Part shown: piece after piece, positions 15,854 to 25,529 of the stretch
Layout of the letters: each line of letters starts with the position of its first letter
Position numbering within the stretch: the stretch's first letter is position 1
Assembly: GCF_014648675.1 (NCBI RefSeq)
Contig: NZ_BMRO01000010.1
Span: 204,420 to 268,419, forward strand
DNA from: Actinomadura livida
GTDB taxonomy: Bacteria; Actinomycetota; Actinomycetes; Streptosporangiales; Streptosporangiaceae
DNA length: 64,000 bases
Direction: 5' to 3'
Translations under genes and position numbers: made by a program
The notes under the pieces: generated by a model
The model's input: the letters and a program-made list of their open reading frames with translations, nothing else
Told to the model about the DNA's origin: nothing
Database searches by the model: none

Positions 15854-17650
15854 CTACTTGGCCGCGACCTCCGGGACCTTGGTCTCGGCCTGCTCGGCCG
15901 GGACCGGTGGCGCGGGGGCATCGGACACGGCGGCGCGGCGCCGGTCGCGTTTCCAACCGGCGACCGTGCGGCGGACCTCCGGGCTGAACGCCATGCCGGC
16001 GGCCAGCGCCGCCAGCGGGACGGCGGGCAGCACGTACCGGTAGTCGAACTCGGCGGTGGCCGCCGGCGCCAGCAGCAGCCCGGTCGCGAGCGTCCAGGGC
16101 AGCGCCGCCTGGCCGCCGAAGCGGCGCCACAGCGGGACCAGCCCGGCCAGGCCGATGAGCAGGATGCCGCCGACCATCGTCCCGCGCAGGTAGAAGACGT
16201 CCTGGTAGCCGCGGGCGACGGCGCCGAACGGCTCGACCACGCGGGTCTCGGCGTCGCCGCGCTCGTACGCCCGCGCCTCGGCGGACGCGATCGAGTTGGC
16301 GTCCATCTGCCAGTCGGGCAGCGTCCTGGTCGGCGTCCTGCGGAACTCGTACTGGGAGTACGTCGCCGGGTCGGGGAAGACCGTCCGCTCCCACCGGAAG
16401 ACGCGGAAGAAGTCGTGCGCGACCACCCGCAGGTAGTCGCCGGGCTGGGAGATGATCGCCCGCTTGGCGTAGTCGTTGCTGAGCGCGTTGTTGTCCGGCC
16501 CGAAGCGCATGCCGGGGGAGCGGTTCAGCGGCGACTGGGCGTTCCAGATGCCGTCCTGCGAGTTGGGCAGCCGGTTCGCCGGCAACGTGCACAGCGGGTA
16601 CTCGCGGACCGGCAGGTCCTTCATCTTGTGGCAGTCGGCGAACTTGTAGACCCGGGCGTACAGGAAGATCCCGTTGCTCTCGGTGATGGCGAACTTGCCG
16701 CTCTCCGCCTTGTACCAGCCCATGTAGGTCAGGACGGGCAGCATGCAGGCCGCCAGCGTGACGCCCATCAGCTTCCAGCCGCTGCGCCGGACCAGCATGT
16801 ACAGCAGCACGCCGAGGAGCACCGGCATCCCGACCGAGCGGGTCAGCCACGACAGCCCGACGATCAGCCCGACCGCGGCCGCGATCTTCCAGGTGGGGCG
16901 GTCGTGCCACAGCAGCAGCGTGACCGCGCTCATCACCAGGAAGGTGAACATCGTGTCCGACAGGACCAGGTGCTCGAGCTGGAGCTGGTAGGCGTCCAGC
17001 AGGACCGGCGCGGCGGCCAGCGCGGCGCCCCAGCCGGGCAGCCCGAACCTGCGCCGCAGCAGCGCGTAGATCATCACGCCCATGGCCAGGCCCATGAGGT
17101 GCTGGACGGCGGCGACCAGCGCGAAGCTGTGGAACGGCTTGAGCAGCAGGAGCAGGAATGCGTAGCCGTTCGGGCGCAAAGGGTGCGGATACGGCTCGGT
17201 GGCGACGTGCAGGTAGTCGAAACTGTCGTTGAAGAACATCACCGGCTGGTAGCCGAGCATCGCCACGACGCGGAGCAGTGCCGCTGTGGCAATGATCACA
17301 CTGAACACCGGATGGCGGCGCGCGAGCGTCCACAAGCCGCGGGCGCGACCCGAACCGGACTTCAGACCGGTACGTGCTGTGCTTTTTGGCTCGTCCGAAA
17401 TTGCGGTGCCCGATTTGTCGGCGACTTTCGTCCCGCCGGGCGTGTCGCGGGCCGCGCCGGCGGCCTTCGCGGATCCGTCCCCCGTGTCGTCGCCGCCCCG
17501 CGCGGCGTCGTCCGGCACGGCGCCGTCCGGCACGGTGCCCGGCGCCGTGCCGAGCGCCGTGCCCACTGCTGGTTCGCCCGCCACTGCCGCACCTCCCCTG
17601 TGGTGTCCGGCCCCCGGTCCGGTGGCACTGCGTTCATCGGCGCGCGTCAC
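15854..17650 (-). CDS. GT-C-like multi-pass membrane glycosyltransferase
   Basis: About 598 residues. The first ~100 are low-complexity Ala/Gly/Asp/Pro-rich cytosolic sequence, including a GTALGTAPGTVPDGAVPD repeat. A TM domain of about ten helices follows, and the first exterior loop has FFNDSFDYLHVATEP, an acidic motif where GT-C enzymes carry their catalytic Asp. Large exterior loops contain paired Cys (YKFADCHKMKD, YPLCTLP). The C-terminus is hydrophilic and Pro/Glu-rich. A polyprenyl-phosphate-sugar donor is likely by family. GTG 17650 was preferred over the frame-extending TTG 17743, which lacks a ribosome-binding site. Confidence 0.7.
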   Translation of the reverse strand: MTRADERSATGPGAGHHRGGAAVAGEPAVGTALGTAPGTVPDGAVPDDAARGGDDTGDGSAKAAGAARDTPGGTKVADKSGTAISDEPKSTARTGLKSGSGRARGLWTLARRHPVFSVIIATAALLRVVAMLGYQPVMFFNDSFDYLHVATEPYPHPLRPNGYAFLLLLLKPFHSFALVAAVQHLMGLAMGVMIYALLRRRFGLPGWGAALAAAPVLLDAYQLQLEHLVLSDTMFTFLVMSAVTLLLWHDRPTWKIAAAVGLIVGLSWLTRSVGMPVLLGVLLYMLVRRSGWKLMGVTLAACMLPVLTYMGWYKAESGKFAITESNGIFLYARVYKFADCHKMKDLPVREYPLCTLPANRLPNSQDGIWNAQSPLNRSPGMRFGPDNNALSNDYAKRAIISQPGDYLRVVAHDFFRVFRWERTVFPDPATYSQYEFRRTPTRTLPDWQMDANSIASAEARAYERGDAETRVVEPFGAVARGYQDVFYLRGTMVGGILLIGLAGLVPLWRRFGGQAALPWTLATGLLLAPAATAEFDYRYVLPAVPLAALAAGMAFSPEVRRTVAGWKRDRRRAAVSDAPAPPVPAEQAETKVPEVAAK

Positions 17651-17898
17651 AGCCGACCCAACCTTTCCGGGCCGCTGTGCCCGTATGCTTGACGTCCTAG
17701 CCTGCCGCCCGCGACCGTGGCGGTGAGGGTCTTTCGGTTGCAAGTGCGCAACACGATACGGGTGCTCTTGACGAGAGCGGCCATCATTACCCGTCCCCGG
17801 CAGGCATCATGAACCGACGACGGGCCGCACCGCGGAACAAAAGAGATTAGTGGAAAACACCGCCGCAGACGGTCACCAGGGGTAACGAAGGAGATCGC

Positions 17899-19203
17899 GT
17901 GGAACTCTCCGTAGTGATGCCATGTCTGAACGAGGCCGAAACGGTCGAAACCTGCGTCCGCAAGACGATCGGTTTCTTCGAGGACAAGGGCATCGACGGC
18001 GAGGTCGTCATCGCCGACAACGGCAGCACCGACGGCAGCCAGCAGCTCGCCCGCGAAGCCGGGGCGCGCGTCGTGCCGGTGATCGACAAGGGGTACGGCA
18101 ACGCGCTGATGGGCGGGATCGCCGCCGCCCGCGGCCGGTACGTCGCCATGGGGGACGCCGACGACTCCTACGACTTCACCACCCTCGGCCCGTTCCTGGA
18201 CGAGCTGCGCGACGGCGCCGACCTCGTCATGGGCAACCGCTTCAAGGGCGGCATCGCCGAGGGCGCCATGCCGCCGCTGCACCGCTACCTCGGCAACCCG
18301 GTGCTCAGCTTCGTCGGCCGGCTGTTCTTCCGCAGCAAGATCGGCGACTTCCACTGCGGGCTGCGCGCCTTCAACAAGGACTCGATCATGCGGCTCGGGC
18401 TGCAGACCGGCGGCATGGAGTTCGCCAGCGAGATGGTCGTCAAGGCCACGCTGCAGGGCTACGACATCCGCGAGGTGCCGACGACGCTGTCGCCCGACGG
18501 CCGCACCCGCGCCCCGCACCTGAACACCTGGCGCGACGGCTGGCGTCATCTGCGCTTCCTCCTGCTCTACAGCCCTCGTTGGCTCTTCCTCATCCCCGGT
18601 CTTGTATTCATGACGCTCGGACTGGTCGCCGGGATCGCGCTGTCGACCGGCCCGGTCACGGTCGGGGAGGTCGCGTTCGACGTCGACACCCTCGTCGGCG
18701 CGGGCGCCGCGCTGGTGATCGGCTTCCAGGCGGTGCTGTTCGCGCTGCTCACGAAGGTGTACGCGATGCAGGAGGGATTCCTGCCGCACGACCGCCGCGT
18801 CCAGAAGATCATCGACTGGTGGAGCCTGGAGCGCGGACTGCTGCTCGGCGGCCTGCTCGCCGTCGCCGGCCTCGCCGGTCTCGTCGCGTCGCTGCTGCAC
18901 TGGCGGGTCAACAGCTTCGGCGAGCTGGACCCGCGGCACTCGCTGCGCATCGTCGTCCCCGCCGCGACCGCGCTGGTGATGAGCTTCCAGGCCATCTTCG
19001 CGTCTCTGTTCGTCAGCATCCTCGGCATCCGCCGCCGCCAGCACCCGCCGCTCACCGACCCGGCCGAAGAGGCCGCCGGGGTCGTGGACGCCGCCGCGCA
19101 GCAGGTCGCCAAGGACGAGGCGGGCGCCGCCGAGCAGGGCGACGAGGCGGCGGGCGCGAAGATCGCCATCCGCAGGGCGGTCCCCGAGGACGACGACGCC
19201 TAG
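17899..19203 (+). CDS. Family 2 glycosyltransferase with C-terminal membrane helices
   Basis: 434 residues. A GT-A domain (1-225) has VVMPCLNEAETVETCVR, NGSTDGSQ, a metal-binding GDADDSYD segment and GNRFKGG, typical of dolichyl/polyprenyl-phosphate sugar synthases of the DPM1/GtrB type. About four TM helices follow (around 230-375), then a charged Ala/Glu tail. It probably makes a polyprenyl-phosphate sugar donor used by the neighbouring GT-C enzymes (inference from context). GTG 17899 has AAGGAG five bases upstream. It is divergent from the gene at 15854-17650 and precedes another GT-C protein by 82 bp. Confidence 0.85.
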   Translation: MELSVVMPCLNEAETVETCVRKTIGFFEDKGIDGEVVIADNGSTDGSQQLAREAGARVVPVIDKGYGNALMGGIAAARGRYVAMGDADDSYDFTTLGPFLDELRDGADLVMGNRFKGGIAEGAMPPLHRYLGNPVLSFVGRLFFRSKIGDFHCGLRAFNKDSIMRLGLQTGGMEFASEMVVKATLQGYDIREVPTTLSPDGRTRAPHLNTWRDGWRHLRFLLLYSPRWLFLIPGLVFMTLGLVAGIALSTGPVTVGEVAFDVDTLVGAGAALVIGFQAVLFALLTKVYAMQEGFLPHDRRVQKIIDWWSLERGLLLGGLLAVAGLAGLVASLLHWRVNSFGELDPRHSLRIVVPAATALVMSFQAIFASLFVSILGIRRRQHPPLTDPAEEAAGVVDAAAQQVAKDEAGAAEQGDEAAGAKIAIRRAVPEDDDA

Positions 19204-19285
19204 CCTCCCCAGCTGAACGGCGGCCGGGACGGGCCGCCGGGAAAGCCGAGAAGTAGCTGAGCGTTGCACGGGGGTCCGTACGTCG

Positions 19286-21112
19286 ATGAGCACGCGAATA
19301 CCGGCGGGCGCCGATTCCCCGTCCCCGGCCGTCGCGCCCCCGCCGGCCGCGCCCGCCGCACCGGGCACCGCCCCCGCCCGGCCGGGCCGCCGCCGCTGGG
19401 CCCTGCTGTTCGGCCTCGGCTGGCTGGCGCAGGTCGCGGTGCGGCTCTGGCTCGGCGCCGAGCAGACGGTGCCGGTCGCGACGCCCGACGAGTCCGGCTA
19501 CCTGTTCGCCGCCCGGGTCCTGACCGGCGGCCCCGACGCCGACATGTCGTCCGGGACCGTCTACCGCGGCGGATACCCGCTGCTGCTCCTGCCCGCGCTC
19601 CTGGCCGGCGACGGCCCGGTCGCCGTCTACCGCGGCGCGCTGGTGGTCAACGCGCTGGTCAGCGCGTTGATGCTGCCGCTCGGCTACCTGCTGCTGCGCC
19701 GCCTCGGGGTCCGCAGGCGCTGGTCGTACGTGTTCGCGCACGTGACCGCCGTGCTGCCGTGCGTGCTGTTCTACTCGGAGTTCGTCCTGACCGACGCCAT
19801 CCTGCCGGTGATCCTCGTCGGGTGGCTGCTGCTCGTCCACAGGTGGCTGAACGCCCCGCCGCCCGCGGACCGGGGCTCGTCCGTCCGCCTGCACCTGGCG
19901 GGAACGGGCGCCTCGCTGCTCGTCGCGTACGCCTACGCCTGCCATTCACGGGGCGCGATCCTGCTGGTCGCGCACGTGGGGCTGCTCGCGGCCGCGCTGG
20001 CCTGCCGGTGGCGGCGCTGGCCCGGCGTCTCCCTCGCGGCGCTCGCCGCCGCCGCGGGGACGGCCGCCGCGACGCTGCTGAACCGGTCGCTGCTGCCGCA
20101 CATGTACCCGCACGGGGACAACGACCTCGGCGCCAACGTCGTCCGGCGGATCACCACCGAGGACGGCTGGGCCTGGACGATGTCGCTCGGCACCGGCCAG
20201 GTCTGGTACCAGGCCGTCGCCACCGGCGGCGTGGCGGCGGTCGGCCTGGTCGCCGTCGCGTTCGCCGCGATCCGGCCCGCCGCCGCGTCCGCCGTGCCCG
20301 GCACCTCCGGGCGGACACGGGCGCTGGCCCTCGCCGTCCTCGCGGTCGTGGCGGGCATCGCGTTCGCCACCTCGGCCGCGCTGCCGGTCGAGTACCGCAT
20401 CGGCAACTACGTCTACGGCCGCTACCTCGCCTGCGTCACGCCCGTGCTGTTCGCCGTGGGGGTCGCGGTCCTGCTGCGCGCGGCGCAGCGGGCGCTGCTG
20501 CGGGCGGCGGCCGCGGCGGCCGGGCTGACCCTCGCCGCCGCGTGCGTCGTCCAGTGGTACGCGGGCGACCTGCTCAGCCTGTACACCTACACGGCCTACG
20601 ACTTCCCCGAGACGGCGTTCCTCACCTGGGACTGGGCCGAGTTCCACCTGTGGCGCGCCACCCTCGCCGGGCTCGCCGTCCTCTTCGCGGCGGTGGTGTT
20701 CGCCCGGCCGCGGCGCCACGGCCCGCCGGTGCTCGCGGCCGTCCTCGCCGTCGTCGGGATCGGCATGAGCGTCACCGCCACCGACCGCATCGCCCGCCCG
20801 CTGGTGCGCGAGGCGATCGCGCAGACCGACCTCAGGGGAAGCGCCGACCTGCGCGACCACCGCTCCATAGCCGTCGACTGGAACGTCCCGTGGACGACCC
20901 GGCTCTCGCACTACTACTGGGCGTGGTGGAGCGAGGGGAGCGTCTTCGACGCCCGCTGGACGCCGCCGCCGCAGAACGCGGACCTCATCGTCCTGGCGTG
21001 GCCGGACAACGTCCCCGCCACCGCGTCCTGGCCGCACGGCGCCCCGCCCGGCTGGCACGTCGTCGACAGCCGCCGCACCGACACCGGCGACTGGGCCGCC
21101 TGGTCCCGCTAG
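19286..21112 (+). CDS. GT-C-like membrane glycosyltransferase or glycan-modifying membrane protein
   Basis: 608 residues. A Pro/Ala-rich N-terminus (1-40) precedes roughly a dozen TM helices. The loop after TM1 reads ATPDESGYLFAARV, an Asp-Glu pair in the position of the GT-C catalytic acid, and a soluble C-terminal segment of ~100 residues follows. It lies downstream of the GT2 gene in the same direction, so donor synthesis and use could be co-expressed. The stop is 3 bp from the convergent neighbour's stop. The acceptor is unknown, and assignment to a numbered GT family would need profile searches. Confidence 0.7.
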   Translation: MSTRIPAGADSPSPAVAPPPAAPAAPGTAPARPGRRRWALLFGLGWLAQVAVRLWLGAEQTVPVATPDESGYLFAARVLTGGPDADMSSGTVYRGGYPLLLLPALLAGDGPVAVYRGALVVNALVSALMLPLGYLLLRRLGVRRRWSYVFAHVTAVLPCVLFYSEFVLTDAILPVILVGWLLLVHRWLNAPPPADRGSSVRLHLAGTGASLLVAYAYACHSRGAILLVAHVGLLAAALACRWRRWPGVSLAALAAAAGTAAATLLNRSLLPHMYPHGDNDLGANVVRRITTEDGWAWTMSLGTGQVWYQAVATGGVAAVGLVAVAFAAIRPAAASAVPGTSGRTRALALAVLAVVAGIAFATSAALPVEYRIGNYVYGRYLACVTPVLFAVGVAVLLRAAQRALLRAAAAAAGLTLAAACVVQWYAGDLLSLYTYTAYDFPETAFLTWDWAEFHLWRATLAGLAVLFAAVVFARPRRHGPPVLAAVLAVVGIGMSVTATDRIARPLVREAIAQTDLRGSADLRDHRSIAVDWNVPWTTRLSHYYWAWWSEGSVFDARWTPPPQNADLIVLAWPDNVPATASWPHGAPPGWHVVDSRRTDTGDWAAWSR

Positions 21113-21115
21113 CCG

Positions 21116-22777
21116 TCAGGCCGGGTCTGCGGACGCGGGCGGCGGGTTCCAGATTTCGAGGATCCCGTCGGAGGAGCGCCACCTGAGCGTCCAGCCGTGG
21201 TCGGACGGCCGCCAGCCGGACGCGATCTGCGACTCCATGCCCCGCCAGCGCGTGTACAGCATCGGCCCCTCCCGCGCGTTCAGCGGCACCTTCGGCAGGT
21301 AGTGCGGGAAGTCGCGGATCTCGCCGCGCCACACCGGCTCGCCCCGCATGTCCCGCGTGTAGAAGGTCAGGGTCTGCGCGAGCCGCCGGTCGGCGCAGAT
21401 CAGCGTGATCTCGCGGTGCTCCGCGAGGTAGCCGCGCAGCTCGTGCCACGCCTTGTCGCGCGGCAGGTCGGGGACGGCGCCGACGGCGGCGACCGCGTAC
21501 GTCCCGCCCAGTGCGACCGCCACCACGAGGACGACGCCCCGGCGGACGGCACGCGAACGCAGCCGCATCCGGGAGAGCAGCCCGGCCGGCAGCATCCGGA
21601 ACATCAGGATCAGCGACCCGAACCCGCCCGCCAGGAGCGCGGGCAGCACCGCGAACCAGTACCGCTGGAGCCAGGCCCGCAGCTTGATGTCGTTCGGGTC
21701 GAGGACGCCGGAGAACAGCGTCAGCGGCACGGCGAGGGTGAAGAACCACACCAGGACGAGCGCGAGCCGCCGGTCCCGGGTGACGGCCCAGCCGACGATC
21801 GTCAGCGCCAGCGCGACCGTGAAGACGGCGCCGAGCGCGTGCCAGTCGTGCATGGCGCGCGGGAACGAGCGGAGCGCCAGCTCGCGCGTCACGTAGTCGC
21901 GCGACTGGCCGCCGTGCGTGGCGGCCGAGACGAGCCCGGCGAGGGGCGTCCCCCACACGAGCTGGTTGTGGATCAGGTTCGCCGCCAGGATCGCGAGCAT
22001 CGGCGCGCCGACCGTGACGTTGCGGCGCCACGGGATCCGCAGCAGCGCCAGGTACACCGGGATGGCGAGGAACAGGAACGCCAGGAACTCCCGGACGAGG
22101 AACGACGCGCCGAGGCACGCCCCGGCGGCCAGCAGCAGCCGGGTCTGGGCCCGCCCGGTCCGGCGGCTGGCGACGACCAGGCCCGCCATCCCGAGTGCGA
22201 AGAGCCCGGCGCCCGGCATGTCCGGCAGCACCACCCCGGTCGACCAGGTGATCTCGTGGCCGAACGGGTTGGTCATCGTGAAGAAGGGGTGGACGAGCAG
22301 GACCGCCGCCGACGCGACCCCCGCGATGTCCCCGAACAGCGATCGGACGACCAGGTACGTCCCGGTGAAGAACGCGCAGCCGCCGAGCGCCGCGACGACG
22401 AAGTAGGCGGCCTCGCCGGGCCCGAGGACCTCCTGCGCGAGCCGCGCGGGCAGCACCAGGCCGAGCCGGGTCACCTGGTGCGGGACCTCGTTGAACGGCC
22501 ACCTCGTGAGCGGGATGTCGGGCCAGGAGCCCGCGGCGAGCCACACGTAGTACGGGTCGAAGTACAGCGGCGGCGTCAGCAGCACCCACTGCACGGCTAT
22601 CGCGGACACCGACACCAGCAGGGACAGCCACACCACCCGCCGCGTCCGCCGCAGCCGCGCGGCCGCCCGCGCGGCCGGGGACCGGCGCCGCCCGTCCGGG
22701 CCGGCGTCCCTCGTCGTTCCCGCATCCTGCTCGCCGGCCTGCCGGTCGGCCTGCTGGTCGGCCTGGGTGTGGGCCAT
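21116..22777 (-). CDS. Multi-pass membrane protein, GT-C-like
   Basis: 553 residues. A hydrophilic, Gln/Asp-rich N-terminus (1-45) leads into a TM helix, then PPLYFDPYYVWLAAGSWP, which carries an Asp at the GT-C catalytic-loop position. About ten TM helices follow and then an exterior C-terminal domain (about 430-553). It is divergent from metG (115 bp) and convergent with the preceding GT-C gene. Together with 15854-17650 and 19286-21112 it makes three different large membrane proteins around one GT2 enzyme. Enzymatic function is likely but not proven. Confidence 0.65.
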   Translation of the reverse strand: MAHTQADQQADRQAGEQDAGTTRDAGPDGRRRSPAARAAARLRRTRRVVWLSLLVSVSAIAVQWVLLTPPLYFDPYYVWLAAGSWPDIPLTRWPFNEVPHQVTRLGLVLPARLAQEVLGPGEAAYFVVAALGGCAFFTGTYLVVRSLFGDIAGVASAAVLLVHPFFTMTNPFGHEITWSTGVVLPDMPGAGLFALGMAGLVVASRRTGRAQTRLLLAAGACLGASFLVREFLAFLFLAIPVYLALLRIPWRRNVTVGAPMLAILAANLIHNQLVWGTPLAGLVSAATHGGQSRDYVTRELALRSFPRAMHDWHALGAVFTVALALTIVGWAVTRDRRLALVLVWFFTLAVPLTLFSGVLDPNDIKLRAWLQRYWFAVLPALLAGGFGSLILMFRMLPAGLLSRMRLRSRAVRRGVVLVVAVALGGTYAVAAVGAVPDLPRDKAWHELRGYLAEHREITLICADRRLAQTLTFYTRDMRGEPVWRGEIRDFPHYLPKVPLNAREGPMLYTRWRGMESQIASGWRPSDHGWTLRWRSSDGILEIWNPPPASADPA

Positions 22778-22892
22778 GCCTCGCTTCTGCCTTCTAAGGA
22801 GCCTGCGGTTGATGGAAGGGCGGACCGCCCGCCGGACGCCGGACCAGGCTACTCGCGCACATCGCCCCCCGCGACGCGACTACCCTGATCCC

Positions 22893-24695
22893 ATGTCCTC
22901 GTCAAGCCGTCACATCTTGACCGCGCCCGCATGGCCGTACGCCAACGGGCCCCGTCACATCGGGCACGTCTCCGGTTTCGCGCTGCCCGCCGACATGTTC
23001 GCGCGCTACCAGCGAATGGCGGGCAGCAAGGTCCTGATGGTCAGCGGCACCGACGAGCACGGCACGCCGATCCAGGTGCAGGCCGACAAGGAGGGCGTGT
23101 CGGCCCGCGAGCTCGCCGACCGCTACAACGGCGTCATCGCCGAGGACCTGCACGGCCTCGGCATGTCCTACGACCTGTTCACCAGGACCACCACGCTGAA
23201 CCACTACGCCGTCGTCCAGGAGATCTTCAAGGGCCTGTACGACAACGGCTACATCTTCCCGCAGAAGACGATGGGCGCGATCTCGCCGTCCACCGGCCGC
23301 ACGCTGCCCGACCGCTACATCGAGGGCACCTGCCCGATCTGCGGGTACGACGGCGCGCGCGGCGACCAGTGCGACAACTGCGGCAACCAGCTCGACCCCG
23401 TCGACCTGATCAACCCGGTGTCGCGGATCAACGGGGAGAAGCCGAAGTTCGTCGAGACCGAGCACTTCATGCTCGACCTGCCCGCGTTCACCGAGGTCCT
23501 CGGCCGGTACCTGCGCGGCAAGCAGGGCGGCGCGCTGGCGTGGCGGCCGAACGTGCTGAAGTTCGCGCTGAACCTGCTGGACGACCTGCAGCCCCGCGCG
23601 ATCAGCCGCGACCTCGACTGGGGCGTCCCGATCCCGCTGGACGGCTGGCGGGACAACCCGGCCAAGAAGCTGTACGTGTGGTTCGACGCGGTCGTCGGCT
23701 ACTTCTCCGCCTCCGTCGAGTGGGCCCGCCGCTCCGGCGACCCGGAGGCGTGGCGCGCCTGGTGGCAGGACCCGGACGCCCTGTCCTACTACTTCATGGG
23801 CAAGGACAACATCGTCTTCCACGCCGAGATCTGGCCGGCGATGCTGCTCGGCTACAGCGGCAAGGGCGACCGGGGCGGCAAGCCGGGCTCGCTCGGCGAG
23901 CTGAACCTCCCGACGGAGGTCGTGTCGTCGGAGTTCCTGACGATGGAGGGCAAGAAGTTCTCCTCGTCCCGCCAGGTCGTCATCTACGTGCAGGACTTCC
24001 TGGCCCGCTACGACGTGGACGCGCTGCGCTACTACGTCGCCGTCGCCGGGCCGGAGAACCAGGACACCGACTTCACCTGGTCGGAGTTCGTCCGCCGCAA
24101 CAACGACGAGCTCGTCGCCGCGTGGGGCAACCTGGTCAACCGGTCGGTGAACATGGCGGCGAAGAACTTCGGCGCGATCCCGGAGCCGGGCGACCTCACC
24201 GACGCCGACCGCGCGCTGATGGAGCGCAGCCGCAACGCGTTCGCGGCCGTGGGCGCCGAGCTGGAGCGGTCCCGGTTCAAGAACGCGATCACCGAGGCGC
24301 TGGACGTCGTCCGCGACGCCAACCGCTACCTGTCCGACCAGGCGCCGTGGAAGCTGAAGGACGACCCGGCCCGCGTCCAGTCGATCCTGCACACCGCGCT
24401 GCAGGTCGTGGACGACGCCAAGTCGCTGCTGACGCCGTTCCTGCCGTACTCCTCGCAGCAGGTGTACGAGATGCTCGGCGGCGAGGGCGTGTGGAGCGGC
24501 ATGCCGGAGCTGAAGACGGTCTCCGAGGAGGGCGGGCCGGACTACCGCGTCCTGACCGGCGACTACGCGACCGAAGCGCGCTGGGAGTCCGTGCCGGTCA
24601 AGCCGGGCGTCCCGCTGACCAAGCCGACCCCGCTGTTCAAGAAGCTGGACGTGTCGGTCGTCGACGAGGAGCTCGCCCGGCTGGAGAGCCCGTGA
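22893..24695 (+). CDS. metG: Methionyl-tRNA synthetase
   Basis: A 600-residue class I aminoacyl-tRNA synthetase that charges tRNA-Met in the cytosol. The ATP-binding HIGH motif is at 22-25 (RHIGH). The connective-peptide zinc site has Cys147, 150, 160 and 163 (CPIC, QCDNC). The KMSKS loop is KFSSSRQ, as in MetRS of this type. The C-terminus ends soon after the anticodon-binding helix bundle, without the extra tRNA-binding domain. ATG 22893 is the usual start. Its last codons overlap tatD (GTGA), and it begins the metG-tatD-(x)-rpfB-rsmA-ispE order known from actinobacteria. Confidence 0.96.
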   Translation: MSSSSRHILTAPAWPYANGPRHIGHVSGFALPADMFARYQRMAGSKVLMVSGTDEHGTPIQVQADKEGVSARELADRYNGVIAEDLHGLGMSYDLFTRTTTLNHYAVVQEIFKGLYDNGYIFPQKTMGAISPSTGRTLPDRYIEGTCPICGYDGARGDQCDNCGNQLDPVDLINPVSRINGEKPKFVETEHFMLDLPAFTEVLGRYLRGKQGGALAWRPNVLKFALNLLDDLQPRAISRDLDWGVPIPLDGWRDNPAKKLYVWFDAVVGYFSASVEWARRSGDPEAWRAWWQDPDALSYYFMGKDNIVFHAEIWPAMLLGYSGKGDRGGKPGSLGELNLPTEVVSSEFLTMEGKKFSSSRQVVIYVQDFLARYDVDALRYYVAVAGPENQDTDFTWSEFVRRNNDELVAAWGNLVNRSVNMAAKNFGAIPEPGDLTDADRALMERSRNAFAAVGAELERSRFKNAITEALDVVRDANRYLSDQAPWKLKDDPARVQSILHTALQVVDDAKSLLTPFLPYSSQQVYEMLGGEGVWSGMPELKTVSEEGGPDYRVLTGDYATEARWESVPVKPGVPLTKPTPLFKKLDVSVVDEELARLESP

Positions 24696-25516
24696 GCGGG
24701 GACGGCGACGGCCAGTCCTCGCGCTCGTTCCCCCCGCTTCCCGAGCGCCTCCCGGTGGACGTGTTCGACAGCCACTGCCACCTCGACATCGTCGACACGC
24801 CGGTGCAGGAGCAGCTCAGGTCGGCGCGGGCGGCGGGCGTCACCCGCATCGTCACGATCGGCTGCGACCTGCCGTCCTCGCGCTTCGCGGTGGAGGCCGC
24901 CGCCGAGTTCGACGACGTGTACGCGGCGGTGGCGATCCACCCGAACGAGACGACCGGGGTCGAGGACGCCGTCCTCGACGACGTCGAGCGGCTCGCCGCC
25001 GGCCCGAAGGTCCGCGCGATCGGCGAGACCGGCCTGGACTACTACCGCGACTGGGCGCCGAAGGCCGACCAGCACCGCTCGTTCCGCGCCCACATCGAGA
25101 TCGCCAAGCGCACCGGCAAGGCGCTCGTCATCCACGACCGGGACGCCCACGACGACGTCCTCGCCGTCCTGGACGAGGCGGGCCCGCCGGAGAACGTCGT
25201 CTTCCACTGCTTCTCCGGCGACGCCCGGATGGCGGAGATCTGCGCCGAGCGCGGCTACGTGATGAGCTTCGCCGGGAACGTCACGTTCAAGAACGCCGAG
25301 CCGCTCCGCGAGGCCCTGCGGGCGGCGCCGCTCGACCTGCTGCTCGTGGAGACCGACGCGCCGTTCCTGACGCCGATCCCGCACCGGGGGAAGCCGAACG
25401 CCTCGTACCTGATCCCGTACACGGTCCGCGCGATGGCGGAGATCAAGGGCGTGGACGTCGCCGAGCTGTGCACCGCGATCGCCGCGAACGGTGAACGCGT
25501 CTTCGGCCCCTGGTGA
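24692..25516 (+). CDS. tatD: TatD-family metal-dependent deoxyribonuclease
   Basis: A 274-residue amidohydrolase-fold hydrolase. Metal ligands are visible in DSHCHLD (His28, His30), the IGETGLDYYRD Glu, the VIHDRDAHDD and FHCFSGD His residues, and the ETDAPFL Asp near the C-terminus. Family members act as 3'-5' DNA exonucleases or D-aminoacyl hydrolases, in the cytosol. The GTG start at 24692 overlaps the metG stop by four bases, implying coupling. The first ~20 residues are a variable Ser/Pro-rich extension. Confidence 0.93.
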   Translation: MSGDGDGQSSRSFPPLPERLPVDVFDSHCHLDIVDTPVQEQLRSARAAGVTRIVTIGCDLPSSRFAVEAAAEFDDVYAAVAIHPNETTGVEDAVLDDVERLAAGPKVRAIGETGLDYYRDWAPKADQHRSFRAHIEIAKRTGKALVIHDRDAHDDVLAVLDEAGPPENVVFHCFSGDARMAEICAERGYVMSFAGNVTFKNAEPLREALRAAPLDLLLVETDAPFLTPIPHRGKPNASYLIPYTVRAMAEIKGVDVAELCTAIAANGERVFGPW

Positions 25517-25529
25517 CCGGCGCGGGCGG

